A model generated the notes under the pieces. It was not told where the DNA came from, did not search any database, and saw only the letters and a list, made by a program, of their open reading frames with translations. From the NCBI RefSeq assembly GCF_017814975.1, contig NZ_JAGIQA010000003.1:248001-312000 (forward strand): 64,000 nucleotides of DNA. The letters run 5' to 3'. This DNA comes from Cupriavidus consociatus. Lineage in GTDB: Bacteria; Pseudomonadota; Gammaproteobacteria; Burkholderiales; Burkholderiaceae. The position numbers and the translations under genes were made by a program. Positions within the stretch are counted from its first letter, which is position 1, and every line of letters begins with the position of its first letter. This document shows, piece by piece, positions 35,104-48,140 of this stretch.

Positions 35104-38100
35104 ATGAAACGCCTCACCGAAACCGCCAGCGCCGCGCTGCTCAATGCCGATCCGCTCTGGTACAAGGACGCGGTCATCTACCAGCTGCACATCAAGTCGT
35201 TCTTCGATGCCAACGGCGACGGCGTGGGCGATTTCGCCGGGTTGCTGGCCAAGCTCGACTACCTGGTCAACCTGGGCGTCGACACCATCTGGCTGCTGCC
35301 GTTCTACCCGTCGCCGCGCCGCGACGATGGCTACGACATCGCCGACTACCGCAACGTCCATCCCGACTACGGCACGCTGGCCGAGGCGCGCCGCTTTGTC
35401 ACCGCGGCCCATGCGCGCGGGCTGCGCGTGATCACGGAGCTGGTCATCAACCACACTTCCGACCAGCATCCGTGGTTCCAGCGCGCACGCAAGGCCAAGC
35501 CCGGCTCGGCCGCGCGCAAGTACTACGTCTGGTCCGACCATGACCAGTCCTACGCCGGCACGCGCATCATCTTCTGCGACACCGAGAAATCCAACTGGAG
35601 CTGGGACCCCGTCGCCGGCGCGTACTTCTGGCACCGCTTTTATTCGCACCAGCCGGACCTGAACTTCGACAACCCGCAGGTACTCAACGAAGTGCTGTCG
35701 GTGATGCGCTTCTGGCTCGACATGGGCATCGACGGGCTGCGGCTGGACGCGGTGCCGTACCTGGTCGAGCGCGAAGGCACCAGCAACGAGAACCTGCCCG
35801 AGACGCATGCCGTCATCCGCAACATCCGCGCGCACCTGGACCAGCATTTTCGCGGCCGGATGCTGCTGGCCGAGGCCAATATGTGGCCGGAGGATGCGCA
35901 GCAGTACTTCGGCCTGACCGGCCCCGAAGCGGAAGGCGACGAATGCCACATGTGCTTCCACTTTCCGCTGATGCCGCGCATGTACATGGCCATCGCGCGC
36001 GAAGACCGCTTCCCGATCACCGACATCATGCGGCAGACGCCGGAGGTGCCGCCCAACTGCCAGTGGGCCATCTTCCTGCGCAACCACGACGAGCTGACGC
36101 TCGAGATGGTGACCAGCAGCGAGCGCGACTACCTGTGGGAGGTCTACGCCACTGACCGGCGCGCGCGCATCAACCTGGGCATCCGCCGCCGCCTGGCGCC
36201 GCTGATGGAGCGCGACCGCCGCCGCATCGAGTTGATGAACAGCCTGCTGTTCTCGATGCCCGGCACTCCCGTGATCTATTACGGCGACGAAATCGGGATG
36301 GGCGACAACATCCACCTCGGCGACCGTGACGGCGTGCGCACGCCGATGCAGTGGTCGCCCGACCGCAATGGCGGTTTCTCGCACGCCGACCCCGAGCGGC
36401 TGGTGCTGCCGCCGCTGCAGGGGCCCCTGTACGGCTACGAGGCCGTCAACGTGGAGGCGCAGGCGCGCGACCCCCACTCGCTGCTCAACTGGATGCGCCG
36501 CATGCTGGCGTTGCGGCGCAAGCATCGCGCCTTCGGGCGCGGCACGCTGCGCTTCCTGTTTCCCGGCAACCGCAAGATCCTCGCGTACCTGCGCGAGTTC
36601 GAGGGCGAACACATCCTGTGCGTCGCCAACCTGTCGCGCGCGCCGCAGGCGGTGGAGCTCGACCTGTCTGCCTTCAACGGGCGCGTGCCGGTCGAGATGA
36701 TGGGCGCCACGCCCTTCCCCGCAATCGGCACGCTGACCTACCTGCTGACGCTGCCGCCGTATGGCTTCTACTGGTTCGTACTGAGCGAGGAGGCACAGCC
36801 GCCGTCATGGCATGTGGAGGCGCCTGAGCAGATGCCAGACCAGATCACCCTTGTGATGCAGAACATCGGCCGCCCCGAGCTGACCGATGCGTCGCGCCGC
36901 GCCCTGGCCACCGAGGTACTGCCCCACTACATCAGCCGGCGCCGCTGGTTCGGCGGCAAGCACGAGCGCATCGAGCGCGTCGGCATGGCGTACCTGCTGC
37001 CCTTCACGCGTGGCACCAATGGCGAGGACGTCTACCTCGGCGAAGTCGAGGTGGCGCTGTCCGGGCGCACCGAGCGCTACCAGTTGCCGGTGGGCATCCT
37101 GTGGGACCGCGAGAGCGCCGATGGCGTGTCGCAGCTGGCGCACGGGCTGTCGATGGCGCGCGTGCGCCAGGGCAGCCGCGTAGGGCTGGCCACCGACGGC
37201 TTCGTGGTCGAACCGTTCGCGCGCGAGGTGGTGCAGGCGCTGCGCAAAGGCGTGGAGCTGCAGGCCGGCCAGGACCGGATCCGCTTTCGCGCCGAACCGG
37301 GACTGGCCGAGCTGGAACTGGAACGCGACCCGATCGAGTGGATGTCGGCCGAGCAGTCGAACAGTTCGCTGTCGTACAACAATACCGCGGTGCTCAAGCT
37401 GGTGCGGCGCCTCTCCGGCGGCATCCATCCCGAGGCCGAAATGACGCGATACCTGACCGCGCAGGGCTATGCGCACGCGGCGCCGCTGCTCGGCGAGGTC
37501 GTGCGCACCGGCGCCGACGGCGTCCCGCATACGCTGATGCTGCTGCAGGGCTACATCCTGAACCAGGGCAACGGCTGGGACTGGACGCTGGACTACCTGG
37601 GCCGCGCCATCGACGATGCGCTGCCGGCCAAGGAAAGCGAGGACGAGTTCGCCGAGGCCATGAACGGCTACGCCGCGCTGGCGGGCACGCTGGGGCGGCG
37701 CCTGGCCGAGCTGCATGCGGTGCTGGCGCGCCCGACCGACGACCAGGCTTTCGCGCCGGTGCCTGCCACCGAGGCCGACGCGCGCGACTGGGCCGCGCAG
37801 GCGCTGCAGGCGCTGGAACGCGCGCTGGCGCTGGTCGACAAGCGTGCCGACAGCGTCCAGGGCGCGGTACGGCAGGCGTTCGAAGCCGACGTGCAGACCT
37901 TGACGGCCGCGCGCGGCGCGCTGCCCGCGCTGGTCGAGCAACTGGCCGCGGCGGCGCCCGGCAGCCTGCAGACGCGCTTCCACGGCGACTTCCACCTGGG
38001 CCAGGTGCTGATCGCGCAGAGCGACACCTACCTGGTCGATTTCGAAGGCGAACCGGGCATGCCGCTGGACTGGCGCCGGCGCAAGACCTCGCCGCTGCGC

Positions 38101-38466
38101 GACGTGGCCGGCCTGTTGCGTTCGCTCGACTATGCCGCCGCCACGGTCGGCACCGACCGCCAGGAACGCACCCATACCGAGCTGCCGCCGCAACTGGCCG
38201 AACGCCGCGCGCTGCTGCTGGAGGGCTTCCGCACCACCGCCGACGAGGCCTTCCTGCATTGCTACCGCCAGCATATGGAAGCTTCGCCCGCCCCCTGGGC
38301 CGACCCGGGCCAGCTGCAGCCGCTGCTTGATCTGTTCCTGCTCGAACGCGCCGCCTACGAGGTCGACTACGAAGCCGCCAACCGCGTGGCGTGGATCGAT
38401 TTGCCGGTCAGCGGGCTGGCGCGCCTGCTGCGCAAGCTGCTGGGGCAGCCGGGAGGCCAGCCATGA
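35104..38466 (+). CDS. treS: Trehalose synthase fused to maltokinase (TreS-Mak)
   Basis: A 1120-residue bifunctional protein. Residues ~15-560 are TreS (GH13), which isomerises trehalose and maltose: [11 protein letters not shown] (Asp about 214), [11 protein letters not shown] (Glu about 256) and [12 protein letters not shown] (about 325). Residues ~600-1120 are maltokinase, which phosphorylates maltose with [16 protein letters not shown] (about 611), [10 protein letters not shown] (about 960) and VDFEGEPG (about 978). The product feeds GlgE. This fusion is known in many bacteria. The frame extends upstream to 35005, but the ATG at 35104, 20 nt after glgE, fits the family start. The stop overlaps the glgB start (ATGA). 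Confidence 0.94.
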   Translation: MKRLTETASAALLNADPLWYKDAVIYQLHIKSFFDANGDGVGDFAGLLAKLDYLVNLGVDTIWLLPFYPSPRRDDGYDIADYRNVHPDYGTLAEARRFVTAAHARGLRVITELVINHTSDQHPWFQRARKAKPGSAARKYYVWSDHDQSYAGTRIIFCDTEKSNWSWDPVAGAYFWHRFYSHQPDLNFDNPQVLNEVLSVMRFWLDMGIDGLRLDAVPYLVEREGTSNENLPETHAVIRNIRAHLDQHFRGRMLLAEANMWPEDAQQYFGLTGPEAEGDECHMCFHFPLMPRMYMAIAREDRFPITDIMRQTPEVPPNCQWAIFLRNHDELTLEMVTSSERDYLWEVYATDRRARINLGIRRRLAPLMERDRRRIELMNSLLFSMPGTPVIYYGDEIGMGDNIHLGDRDGVRTPMQWSPDRNGGFSHADPERLVLPPLQGPLYGYEAVNVEAQARDPHSLLNWMRRMLALRRKHRAFGRGTLRFLFPGNRKILAYLREFEGEHILCVANLSRAPQAVELDLSAFNGRVPVEMMGATPFPAIGTLTYLLTLPPYGFYWFVLSEEAQPPSWHVEAPEQMPDQITLVMQNIGRPELTDASRRALATEVLPHYISRRRWFGGKHERIERVGMAYLLPFTRGTNGEDVYLGEVEVALSGRTERYQLPVGILWDRESADGVSQLAHGLSMARVRQGSRVGLATDGFVVEPFAREVVQALRKGVELQAGQDRIRFRAEPGLAELELERDPIEWMSAEQSNSSLSYNNTAVLKLVRRLSGGIHPEAEMTRYLTAQGYAHAAPLLGEVVRTGADGVPHTLMLLQGYILNQGNGWDWTLDYLGRAIDDALPAKESEDEFAEAMNGYAALAGTLGRRLAELHAVLARPTDDQAFAPVPATEADARDWAAQALQALERALALVDKRADSVQGAVRQAFEADVQTLTAARGALPALVEQLAAAAPGSLQTRFHGDFHLGQVLIAQSDTYLVDFEGEPGMPLDWRRRKTSPLRDVAGLLRSLDYAAATVGTDRQERTHTELPPQLAERRALLLEGFRTTADEAFLHCYRQHMEASPAPWADPGQLQPLLDLFLLERAAYEVDYEAANRVAWIDLPVSGLARLLRKLLGQPGGQP

Positions 38467-40739
38467 GCGCCCCAACCACCGCAACCCGCGGCGCGCCGCG
38501 CACCGGCATGCTGCCGGGACATGAGCTCGATGCACTGCTGGGCGCGCGCCACCACGACCCGTTCGCGGTGCTGGGCCCGCACCGTGACGACGAGGGACTG
38601 CTGCTGGTGCGTGCCTGCCTGCCCGGCGCCGTGGCGGCGCAGCTGGCCGGCGCCGACGGCGTCACGCTGGCCGAGATGGAACGGCTGCATCCCGGCGGCA
38701 TTTTTGCCGCGCGCCTGCCCGGCAACGCGCACCGCGCCACGGCAACGGACTACCGCATCCGCGTGACCTGGCCGGACGGCACCGAGCAGTGCAGCGCCGA
38801 TCCCTACGCCTTCGACCTGTTGCTGGGCGAACTGGACCTGCACCTGATCGCCGAGGGCCGCCACTTCGAGCTGGGCGAGTGCCTGGGCGCGCAATGGCAG
38901 CGCGTGGACGGCATTGACGGCGTGCGTTTCGCGGTGTGGGCGCCGAACGCGCGGCGCGTGTCCGTGATCGGCGAATTCAACGGCTGGCACCAGGCGCGCC
39001 ATCCGATGCGGCTGCGCCATCCCAGCGGCATCTGGGAGCTGTTCGTGCCGGCCGCGCTGGGCGCCGAGCCCGGCCGCCGCTACAAATACGACCTGCTCGA
39101 CCCGGACGGCACCGAGCTGCCCGACAAGGCCGACCCGCTCGCGCTCGCCACCGAAGCGCCGCCGGAGACCGCCTCGGTCGTCACCGCGCCGGGCAAGGGC
39201 GCGCCGCCATTCGAATGGCACGACGACGACTGGATGGCGCGCCGCAAGGCCGCCGATCCCTACGCCCTGCCGATGTCGGTCTATGAAGTCCATGTCGGCT
39301 CCTGGCTGCGCGCGGCCAACGACAGCCGCCACGGCTGGGACATCCTGGCCGAGCGCCTGGTGCCGTACGTGCAGGAGCTCGGCTTCACGCATATCGAACT
39401 GCTGCCCATTACCGAACACCCCTTTGGCGGCTCGTGGGGCTACCAGCCGCTGTCGCTGTATGCGCCAACCGCGCGGCTGGGGCCGCCGCAGGCCTTCGCC
39501 GCCTTTGTCGACCGCTGCCACCAGGCCGGCATCGGCGTGATCCTGGACTGGGTGCCGGCGCACTTCCCGACCGACCCGCACGGGCTCGCACGCTTCGACG
39601 GGACATCGCTCTACGAGCACATGGATCCGCGCGAAGGCTTCCACCAGGACTGGAACACGCTGATCTACAACCTGGGCCGCAACGAGGTGCGCGGCTTCCT
39701 GCTGGCCGGCGCGCTGCACTGGCTGGAACACTTCCATGCCGACGGGCTGCGCGTCGACGCAGTCGCTTCCATGCTCTACCGCGACTACAGCCGCGAGCCG
39801 GGGCAATGGGTGCCGAACCGCTACGGCGGCCGCGAAAACCTGGAGGCGGTCGCGTTCCTGCGCGAACTCAACAGCGTGGTCCATGACCGCTGTCCCGGTG
39901 CGCTCACCATCGCCGAGGAATCCACCGCCTGGCCCGGCGTCACCGCCAGCGTGGCCAGCGGCGGGCTGGGCTTCGACTTCAAATGGAACATGGGCTGGAT
40001 GCACGACACGCTGCGCTACCTCGGGCATGAGCCGGTGCACCGCGCCTGGCACCACCAGGACATGACCTTCGGGCTGGTCTATGCATGGTCCGAGGCCTTC
40101 GTGCTGCCGCTGTCGCACGACGAGGTCGTGCACGGCAAGGGCTCGATGCTCGGCAAGGTGCCCGGCGACCACTGGCAGCGCTTCGCCGGCCTGCGCGCCT
40201 ACTACGGCTTCATGTGGACCCATCCGGGCAAGAAGCTGCTGTTCATGGGCGGCGAGCTGGCGCAGTGGCAGGAATGGAACCACGACGCCGAGCTCGACTG
40301 GGCGCTGCTGGACCACCCCATGCACCGCGGCATGCATGCGCTGGTGCGCGACCTGAACCGGCTCTACCGCGAGCTGCCGGCGCTGCACGCGCTCGACCAC
40401 AGCCCCGAGGGCTTCCAGTGGGTGGTCGGCGACGACAACCACAACAGCGTATTCGCGTGGCTGCGGCGCGCCGCGCCGGGCAGCCGCGAAGTCGTGCTGG
40501 TCGTGGTCAACATGACGCCGGTGCCGCGCCAGGGCTACCGGGTCGGCGTCCCCTTTGCCGGCACCTGGCGGGAATGCCTGAACACCGATGCCGAGTGCTA
40601 TGGGGGCACCAATGTCGGCAACGGCGGCACGGTGACGGCGGTGGACGTGCCCTCACACGGGCAGCCGGCCTCGCTGGCGCTGACACTGCCGCCGCTGGCC
40701 ACGCTCGTGCTGCGGCTCGACCAAGCCGAGGGTGAATAA
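38463..40739 (+). CDS. glgB: 1,4-alpha-glucan branching enzyme
   Basis: A 758-residue GlgB with the full GH13/CBM48 layout: two N-terminal beta modules (to about residue 235) and then the catalytic barrel. Catalytic residues are seen in [15 protein letters not shown] (about 428), [11 protein letters not shown] (about 480) and [15 protein letters not shown] (about 548). It cuts alpha-1,4 chains and rejoins them as alpha-1,6 branches, acting on the glucan made by GlgE. It is translationally coupled to treS. Confidence 0.95.
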   Translation: MSAPTTATRGAPRTGMLPGHELDALLGARHHDPFAVLGPHRDDEGLLLVRACLPGAVAAQLAGADGVTLAEMERLHPGGIFAARLPGNAHRATATDYRIRVTWPDGTEQCSADPYAFDLLLGELDLHLIAEGRHFELGECLGAQWQRVDGIDGVRFAVWAPNARRVSVIGEFNGWHQARHPMRLRHPSGIWELFVPAALGAEPGRRYKYDLLDPDGTELPDKADPLALATEAPPETASVVTAPGKGAPPFEWHDDDWMARRKAADPYALPMSVYEVHVGSWLRAANDSRHGWDILAERLVPYVQELGFTHIELLPITEHPFGGSWGYQPLSLYAPTARLGPPQAFAAFVDRCHQAGIGVILDWVPAHFPTDPHGLARFDGTSLYEHMDPREGFHQDWNTLIYNLGRNEVRGFLLAGALHWLEHFHADGLRVDAVASMLYRDYSREPGQWVPNRYGGRENLEAVAFLRELNSVVHDRCPGALTIAEESTAWPGVTASVASGGLGFDFKWNMGWMHDTLRYLGHEPVHRAWHHQDMTFGLVYAWSEAFVLPLSHDEVVHGKGSMLGKVPGDHWQRFAGLRAYYGFMWTHPGKKLLFMGGELAQWQEWNHDAELDWALLDHPMHRGMHALVRDLNRLYRELPALHALDHSPEGFQWVVGDDNHNSVFAWLRRAAPGSREVVLVVVNMTPVPRQGYRVGVPFAGTWRECLNTDAECYGGTNVGNGGTVTAVDVPSHGQPASLALTLPPLATLVLRLDQAEGE

Positions 40740-40750
40740 GGCGCAACGAC

Positions 40751-42987
<2,237 letters not shown>

Positions 42988-42991
<4 letters not shown>

Positions 42992-45243
42992 CCCGACGCA
43001 TGCACCGCAGCGCCGCGCCGCCTCCAACGCCACTGCAGAAGCTGGCGCTGCGCGCGGACCTGCAGCCGCATTGGACGGATGCCTGGGACCAGCCCCGGAC
43101 CGTGTCCGACGGCGCGCTGCGGCGCGTGCTGGACGGCCTTGGCCTGCCCTGCTCCACCCCCGCCCAGTGCGAGGCCTCGCGCGCCTGGCTCGCGGCCGAT
43201 GATGCCGCCCACACGCTGCCGCCGCTGGTCACTGCCGAACGCGGCCAGCCGGTGGCGGTGCCGTGGCCGCACACGCTGCCGCAGCGCGCGTACCGGCTGA
43301 CGCTGGAAGATGGCGCCATCGTGACCGGCACCGCCGTGCGCGCGCACGCGGACGGCAACCCGGCCGGCACCATGCTGCTGCCGCCGCTCGACGTCTGCGG
43401 CTACCACCGGCTCGAACTGGGCGATGCGCAAACGGTGCTGGCGGTGGCTCCTGCGCGTTGCTATGGCGTAGCGGACGCGCTACGCCACGCCGGCCGCGCT
43501 GCCGTTGGCGCAGGCGCGCGCCCTTGGGGGCTGGCGGTGCAGCTCTACAGCCTGCGCCGCGGCGCCGACTGCGGCATGGGCGACCTGACCGCGCTGGCCC
43601 GGTGCTGCACCAGCGCCGCCGCCCTGCACGCCGACGCAGTCGCGATCAACCCGCTGCATGCCGGCTTTGCCGCGCTGCCGCAGCGCTACAGCCCCTACGC
43701 GCCCTCCAGCCGGCTGTTCCTGAACCCGCTGTACGCCGATCCCGCCGCGGTGTTCGGCCAGCAAGCGCTGGGCGCGGCCATCGCCGCGCTCGGCATCGGC
43801 GAGCGGCTGGCGGCGCTCGAAGCGCTCACGGAGATCGACTGGATCGCGCTGGCGCCGCTGCGCTATGCAGTGCTGGACTGGCTCTGGCAGCGGCGCGAGA
43901 CCCTGCTGCCGCGTGCCGCGCTGGAGGACTGCGCCGCTTTCCGCGCACGCGGCGGCACCGCGCTGCATGCGCACGCCTGCTACGAGGCGATCCAGGCCCA
44001 GCGGCTCGCCAGCGCCACCAACGGCATGAACCAGGCGTCGGCGCCGGACTGGCGCTGCTGGCCGGTCACGCTGCGTTCGCCCGCCGACGCCGCGGTGGCA
44101 GCATTTGCCCGCGACCACGCCGACGACGTGGCCTACCACGCCTTCCTGCAATGGCTCGCCGCCGATGGCATGGCGCGTGCGCAGCGCGCCGCGTGCGACG
44201 CCGGCATGGCGGTGGGCGTGGTCTGCGACCTGGCGGTCGGCGCCGACCCGGGCGGCAGCCAGGCGTGGACCCGCCAGCAGGAAATCCTGGCCGGCTTCCA
44301 TGCCGGCGCGCCGCCGGACCTGTACAACCCGCTCGGGCAGGACTGGGGCGTGGCGGTGTTCTCCCCGCGCGGCCTGCGCCGGCAAGGCTATGCCGCCTTC
44401 CTGGAAATGCTGCGCGCCAACCTCTCGCATTGCGGCGGGCTGCGCATCGACCACGTGCTGGGCCTTGCGCGGATGTGGCTGGTGCCCGCGGGCGCATCCG
44501 CCAGCGACGGCGCCTACCTGCGCTACCCGCTCGGTGACCTGCTGCGGCTGGTGGCGCTGGAATCCTGGCGGCACCGCGCCATCATCATCGGCGAGAACCT
44601 CGGCACCGTCCCCCCCGAGCTGAACGCGGCGCTGGCCGCGCGCGGCGTGCTCGGCATCGACGTGCTGTGGTTCCAGCGCGAAGAAGCGAGCACGGTGAGC
44701 ACGGCCGAAGCAGAGGCAGCGGCCGATCCGGACATCGAGGCCGATCCGGCGCCGTTCCAGCCACCCGCGCAGTGGCCCCCCGAAGCCATCGCCACCACTT
44801 CCACGCACGACCTGCCCACCGTCGCCGGCTGGTGGGCCGGACGCGACCTCGACTGGCGCGACCGGCTCAAGCTGCTCGCGCCCGGCGAAACCCTGGCGCG
44901 TGCCCAGGCAGGCCGCGCCCGCGAGCGCAGCGCGCTATGGCAGGCGCTGATTGACGCAGGGCTGTGCCACGGCCCGGAGCCCGGTCCGGCGCACGCGCCG
45001 CTGGATGCCGTGCTGGCCTGGCTGGGCAGCGCGCGCACGGCACTGCGCGTGGTGCCGCTGGAAGACTTGCTGGGCGAGGCCGAGCAGCCCAACCTGCCCG
45101 GCACCACCAGCGTCCATCCCAACTGGCAGCGCCGCCTCGACCCCGACGTACGCGCGCTGGCCGAAACGCCGGCGCTGCGCGCCCGCGCGCAAGCCGTTCG
45201 CAGTGGCCGCCCCGGCACCCTGCATCCGCCGCCGCGCGGCTAG
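42988..45243 (+). CDS. malQ: 4-alpha-glucanotransferase (amylomaltase)
   Basis: A 751-residue GH77 enzyme. The N-terminal ~180 residues are the extension seen in proteobacterial MalQ. The catalytic part shows WGLAVQLYSLRRGADCGMGD (about 185), LRIDHVLGLARMWLVP (nucleophile about 487), IIGENLGTVP (acid about 535) and TSTHDLPTVAGWW (about 605). It transfers maltodextrin segments between chains, recycling the short chains left by GlgX. It is coupled to glgX. Confidence 0.92.
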
Positions 45244-45346
45244 CCGCCATCAAGGTGGCGCCTACCCCACCCGCGCCGCGATCCGGGCGCGCACTGTTCC
45301 CTCATCCGCTAAGCTTGACCCACCAGCATGCGCAGGAGGTTCCGCC

Positions 45347-47890
45347 ATGAAGGAAGTGATCCGGCCCGAGCACGCCGACGACACCCGTACCGCCCTGTCC
45401 GGCGCCAGCCTGCGCCGGGCGTTCCTGGACCACGTGTTCCACACCCAGGGCAAGCTGCCCGGCCACGCCAGCCAGAACGACCTCTACCAGGCCGCTGCGC
45501 ATACCGTGCGCGACCGCCTGGTGCAGCGCTGGATCAGCACCGCGGAAGCCTACCTGGGCCAGCCGTCGCGCACGGTGGCCTACCTGTCGGCAGAATTCCT
45601 GATGGGCCCGCACCTGGGCAACAACCTGATCAACCTGGGCATCTTCGACGAAGTGCACGAGGCCATGGCCGCGGCCGGACTCGACCTCGACCGCATCCTG
45701 GAGCAGGAAGTCGAGCCGGGACTCGGCAACGGCGGCCTGGGCCGGCTGGCGGCATGCTTCATGGATTCGCTGGCGACACTGGAGATCCCGGCGCTCGGCT
45801 ACGGCATCCGCTACGAGTACGGCATCTTCCAGCAGACCATCATGGACGGCATGCAGGTGGAGAAGACCGATACCTGGCTGCGCAACGGCAACCCGTGGGA
45901 AATCCAGCGCTCCGAGTGGGCGGTGCAGGTGCGGCTGGGCGGCCACACCGAGCATTACACCGACGACCGCGGCCACTACCGCGTGCGCTGGGTGCCGGCC
46001 AAGACGGTGGCCGGCGTGCCGTTCGACTCGCCGATCCTGGGCTACCGCGTCAACACCGTGAACACGCTGCGGCTGTGGCGCGCCGACGCCACCGAGGCCT
46101 TCGACTTCCATACCTTCAACCGCGGCGACTACCTCGGCGCCGTGAGCAAGAAGGTGACGTCGGAGAACCTGACCAAGGTGCTCTACCCCAACGACGAGAC
46201 CGCGCAGGGCAAGGAACTGCGGCTCGAGCAGCAGTACTTTTTCGTCGCCTGTTCGCTGCAGGACATGCTGCGGCTGCTGGCTGTCGATGGCATCCCGGTG
46301 ACGCGCTTCCACGAGAAGTTCGCGGTGCAGCTGAATGACACGCACCCGGCCGTAGGCATCGCCGAACTGATGCGGCTGCTGGTCGACGAGAACGACCTGC
46401 CCTGGAACGAGGCCTGGAACATCACCCAGCGCGCCTTCGCCTACACCAACCACACGCTGCTGCCCGAGGCGCTGGAGCGCTGGCCGCTGCCGCTGTTCCG
46501 CCGCGTGCTGCCGCGTCACCTGGAAATCATCCTTGAGATCAACGCGCGCTTCCTGGACGAGGTGCGCATCCGCTTCTACGGCGACGAATCGAGGCTGTCG
46601 AGGCTGTCGCTGATCGACGAGCACGGCGAGCGCCATGTGCGCATGGCCAACCTGGCGTGCGTCGGCAGCCACGCCATCAACGGCGTGGCCGAGTTGCACT
46701 CGCGCCTGATGCGCGAGGACGTGCTCAAGGACTTCTACGCGATGTGGCCGGACAAATTCACCAGCATCACCAACGGCGTCACGCCGCGGCGCTGGCTGGC
46801 GCTGTCCAATCCGAGGCTGACGCGGCTGGTGACGAATGCGATCGGCGATGGCTGGATCTCCGACCTGGAGCGCATCTGCGTGCTCGAGCCCTATGCCGAC
46901 GATGCCGGCTTCCGCCAGCAATGGCAGGCGATGCGGCGCGCCAACAAGGAAGACCTGGCGCAGCTGATCCGGGACACCACCGGCGTGGTGGTGGACCCGT
47001 CGTCGATGTTCGATGTGATGGTCAAGCGCATCCACGAATACAAGCGCCAGCACCTGGCCGTGCTGCACGTGATCGCGCTGTACCACCGCATCAAGTCCGA
47101 CCCCGGCGCCGAGATCCAGCCGCGCACTTTCCTGTTCGGCGGCAAGGCCGCGCCGGGCTACGAATACGCCAAGCTGATGATCCGCTTCATCACCTCGGTC
47201 GCCGACGTGATCAACCGCGACCCGCAGGTGCGCGACCGGCTCAAGGTGGTGTTCCTGCCCAACTTCAACGTCACCTTCGGCCAGCGCATCTACCCGGCGG
47301 CGGACCTGTCCGAGCAGATCTCGCTGGCGGGCAAGGAAGCCTCCGGCACTGGCAACATGAAGTTCGCCATGAACGGCGTGCTCAACATCGGCACCATGGA
47401 TGGCGCCAATATCGAATTGCGCGAGGCCGTCGGCAACGACAACTTCTTCCCGTTCGGCCTGACCGCGGCCGAGGTCTATGCGTTGCGCGCGAGCGGCTAC
47501 GATCCGGCCGCCTACTATCACGGCAACCCGCAATTGCGCGCGGTGATCGACCTGGTGCAGCAGGGGTTCTTCTCGCGCGGCGATCCGGCGCTGTTCCGGC
47601 CGCTGTTCGATCCGCAGGCTGGGCACGATCCCTACCTGCTGCTGGCGGACTTCGCTTCCTATATCGAATGCCAGCAGATCGTCTCCGACGCCTATGCCGA
47701 CCCGGATCGCTGGCAACGCATGTCGGTGCTGTCGTGCGCGCGTTCCGGCCGTTTTTCGTCGGACCGCGCGATCCGCGAATACTGCGAGCGCATCTGGAAT
47801 GTCGAGGCGGTGCCGGTGCGTTTGCTGCACCGTGCCAGCGGCGCGCCATGGCAGGTCGACCCGGGCGCGCGAGGTCCGCGCGCGGCATAG
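45347..47890 (+). CDS. glgP: Glycogen/alpha-glucan phosphorylase
   Basis: An 847-residue GT35 phosphorylase. GNGGLGRLAACFMDS (about 127) is the substrate and phosphate region. The pyridoxal-phosphate lysine lies in GTGNMKFAMNG (about 672), inside the family motif that begins EASGTGNMK. It releases glucose-1-phosphate from chain ends. A strong caggaggt ribosome binding site supports the ATG at 45347. The 103-nt gap to malQ may hold its own promoter, but read-through is also possible. Confidence 0.95.
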   Translation: MKEVIRPEHADDTRTALSGASLRRAFLDHVFHTQGKLPGHASQNDLYQAAAHTVRDRLVQRWISTAEAYLGQPSRTVAYLSAEFLMGPHLGNNLINLGIFDEVHEAMAAAGLDLDRILEQEVEPGLGNGGLGRLAACFMDSLATLEIPALGYGIRYEYGIFQQTIMDGMQVEKTDTWLRNGNPWEIQRSEWAVQVRLGGHTEHYTDDRGHYRVRWVPAKTVAGVPFDSPILGYRVNTVNTLRLWRADATEAFDFHTFNRGDYLGAVSKKVTSENLTKVLYPNDETAQGKELRLEQQYFFVACSLQDMLRLLAVDGIPVTRFHEKFAVQLNDTHPAVGIAELMRLLVDENDLPWNEAWNITQRAFAYTNHTLLPEALERWPLPLFRRVLPRHLEIILEINARFLDEVRIRFYGDESRLSRLSLIDEHGERHVRMANLACVGSHAINGVAELHSRLMREDVLKDFYAMWPDKFTSITNGVTPRRWLALSNPRLTRLVTNAIGDGWISDLERICVLEPYADDAGFRQQWQAMRRANKEDLAQLIRDTTGVVVDPSSMFDVMVKRIHEYKRQHLAVLHVIALYHRIKSDPGAEIQPRTFLFGGKAAPGYEYAKLMIRFITSVADVINRDPQVRDRLKVVFLPNFNVTFGQRIYPAADLSEQISLAGKEASGTGNMKFAMNGVLNIGTMDGANIELREAVGNDNFFPFGLTAAEVYALRASGYDPAAYYHGNPQLRAVIDLVQQGFFSRGDPALFRPLFDPQAGHDPYLLLADFASYIECQQIVSDAYADPDRWQRMSVLSCARSGRFSSDRAIREYCERIWNVEAVPVRLLHRASGAPWQVDPGARGPRAA

Positions 47891-47967
47891 CCATGCACGC
47901 GCAAGCACACTCAAAGTCCGGCGCGCAGTGTGCGGTATCGCATGCGCGGGGCCCCGCATGACGGACA

Positions 47968-47979
47968 GTACTTTCTACA
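47968..47979 (+). promoter_or_regulatory. Shared 12-mer upstream of treZ
   Basis: GTACTTTCTACA differs by one base from the 12-mer upstream of glgE (31476-31487) and from the minus-strand copy at 53828-53839. It lies 161 bp before treZ in the 250-bp gap after glgP. It is probably a promoter or activator element common to the glucan/trehalose genes; the factor is unknown. Confidence 0.45.
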
Positions 47980-48140
47980 ATCGCCCATGTAACAAAGCTT
48001 TCGGCCCGGCCGCCCGCCTGCCCGCGCGCCGCGCCGCAAAAGCGCCGTTCTGCTGGCACGGAGTTCGCATTGCGCTAGGGCCGCCGTAAGGCAATTTCCA
48101 GTCAGCAGACTCAGACGCCAGCCGATGGCAGGAGCCGAAT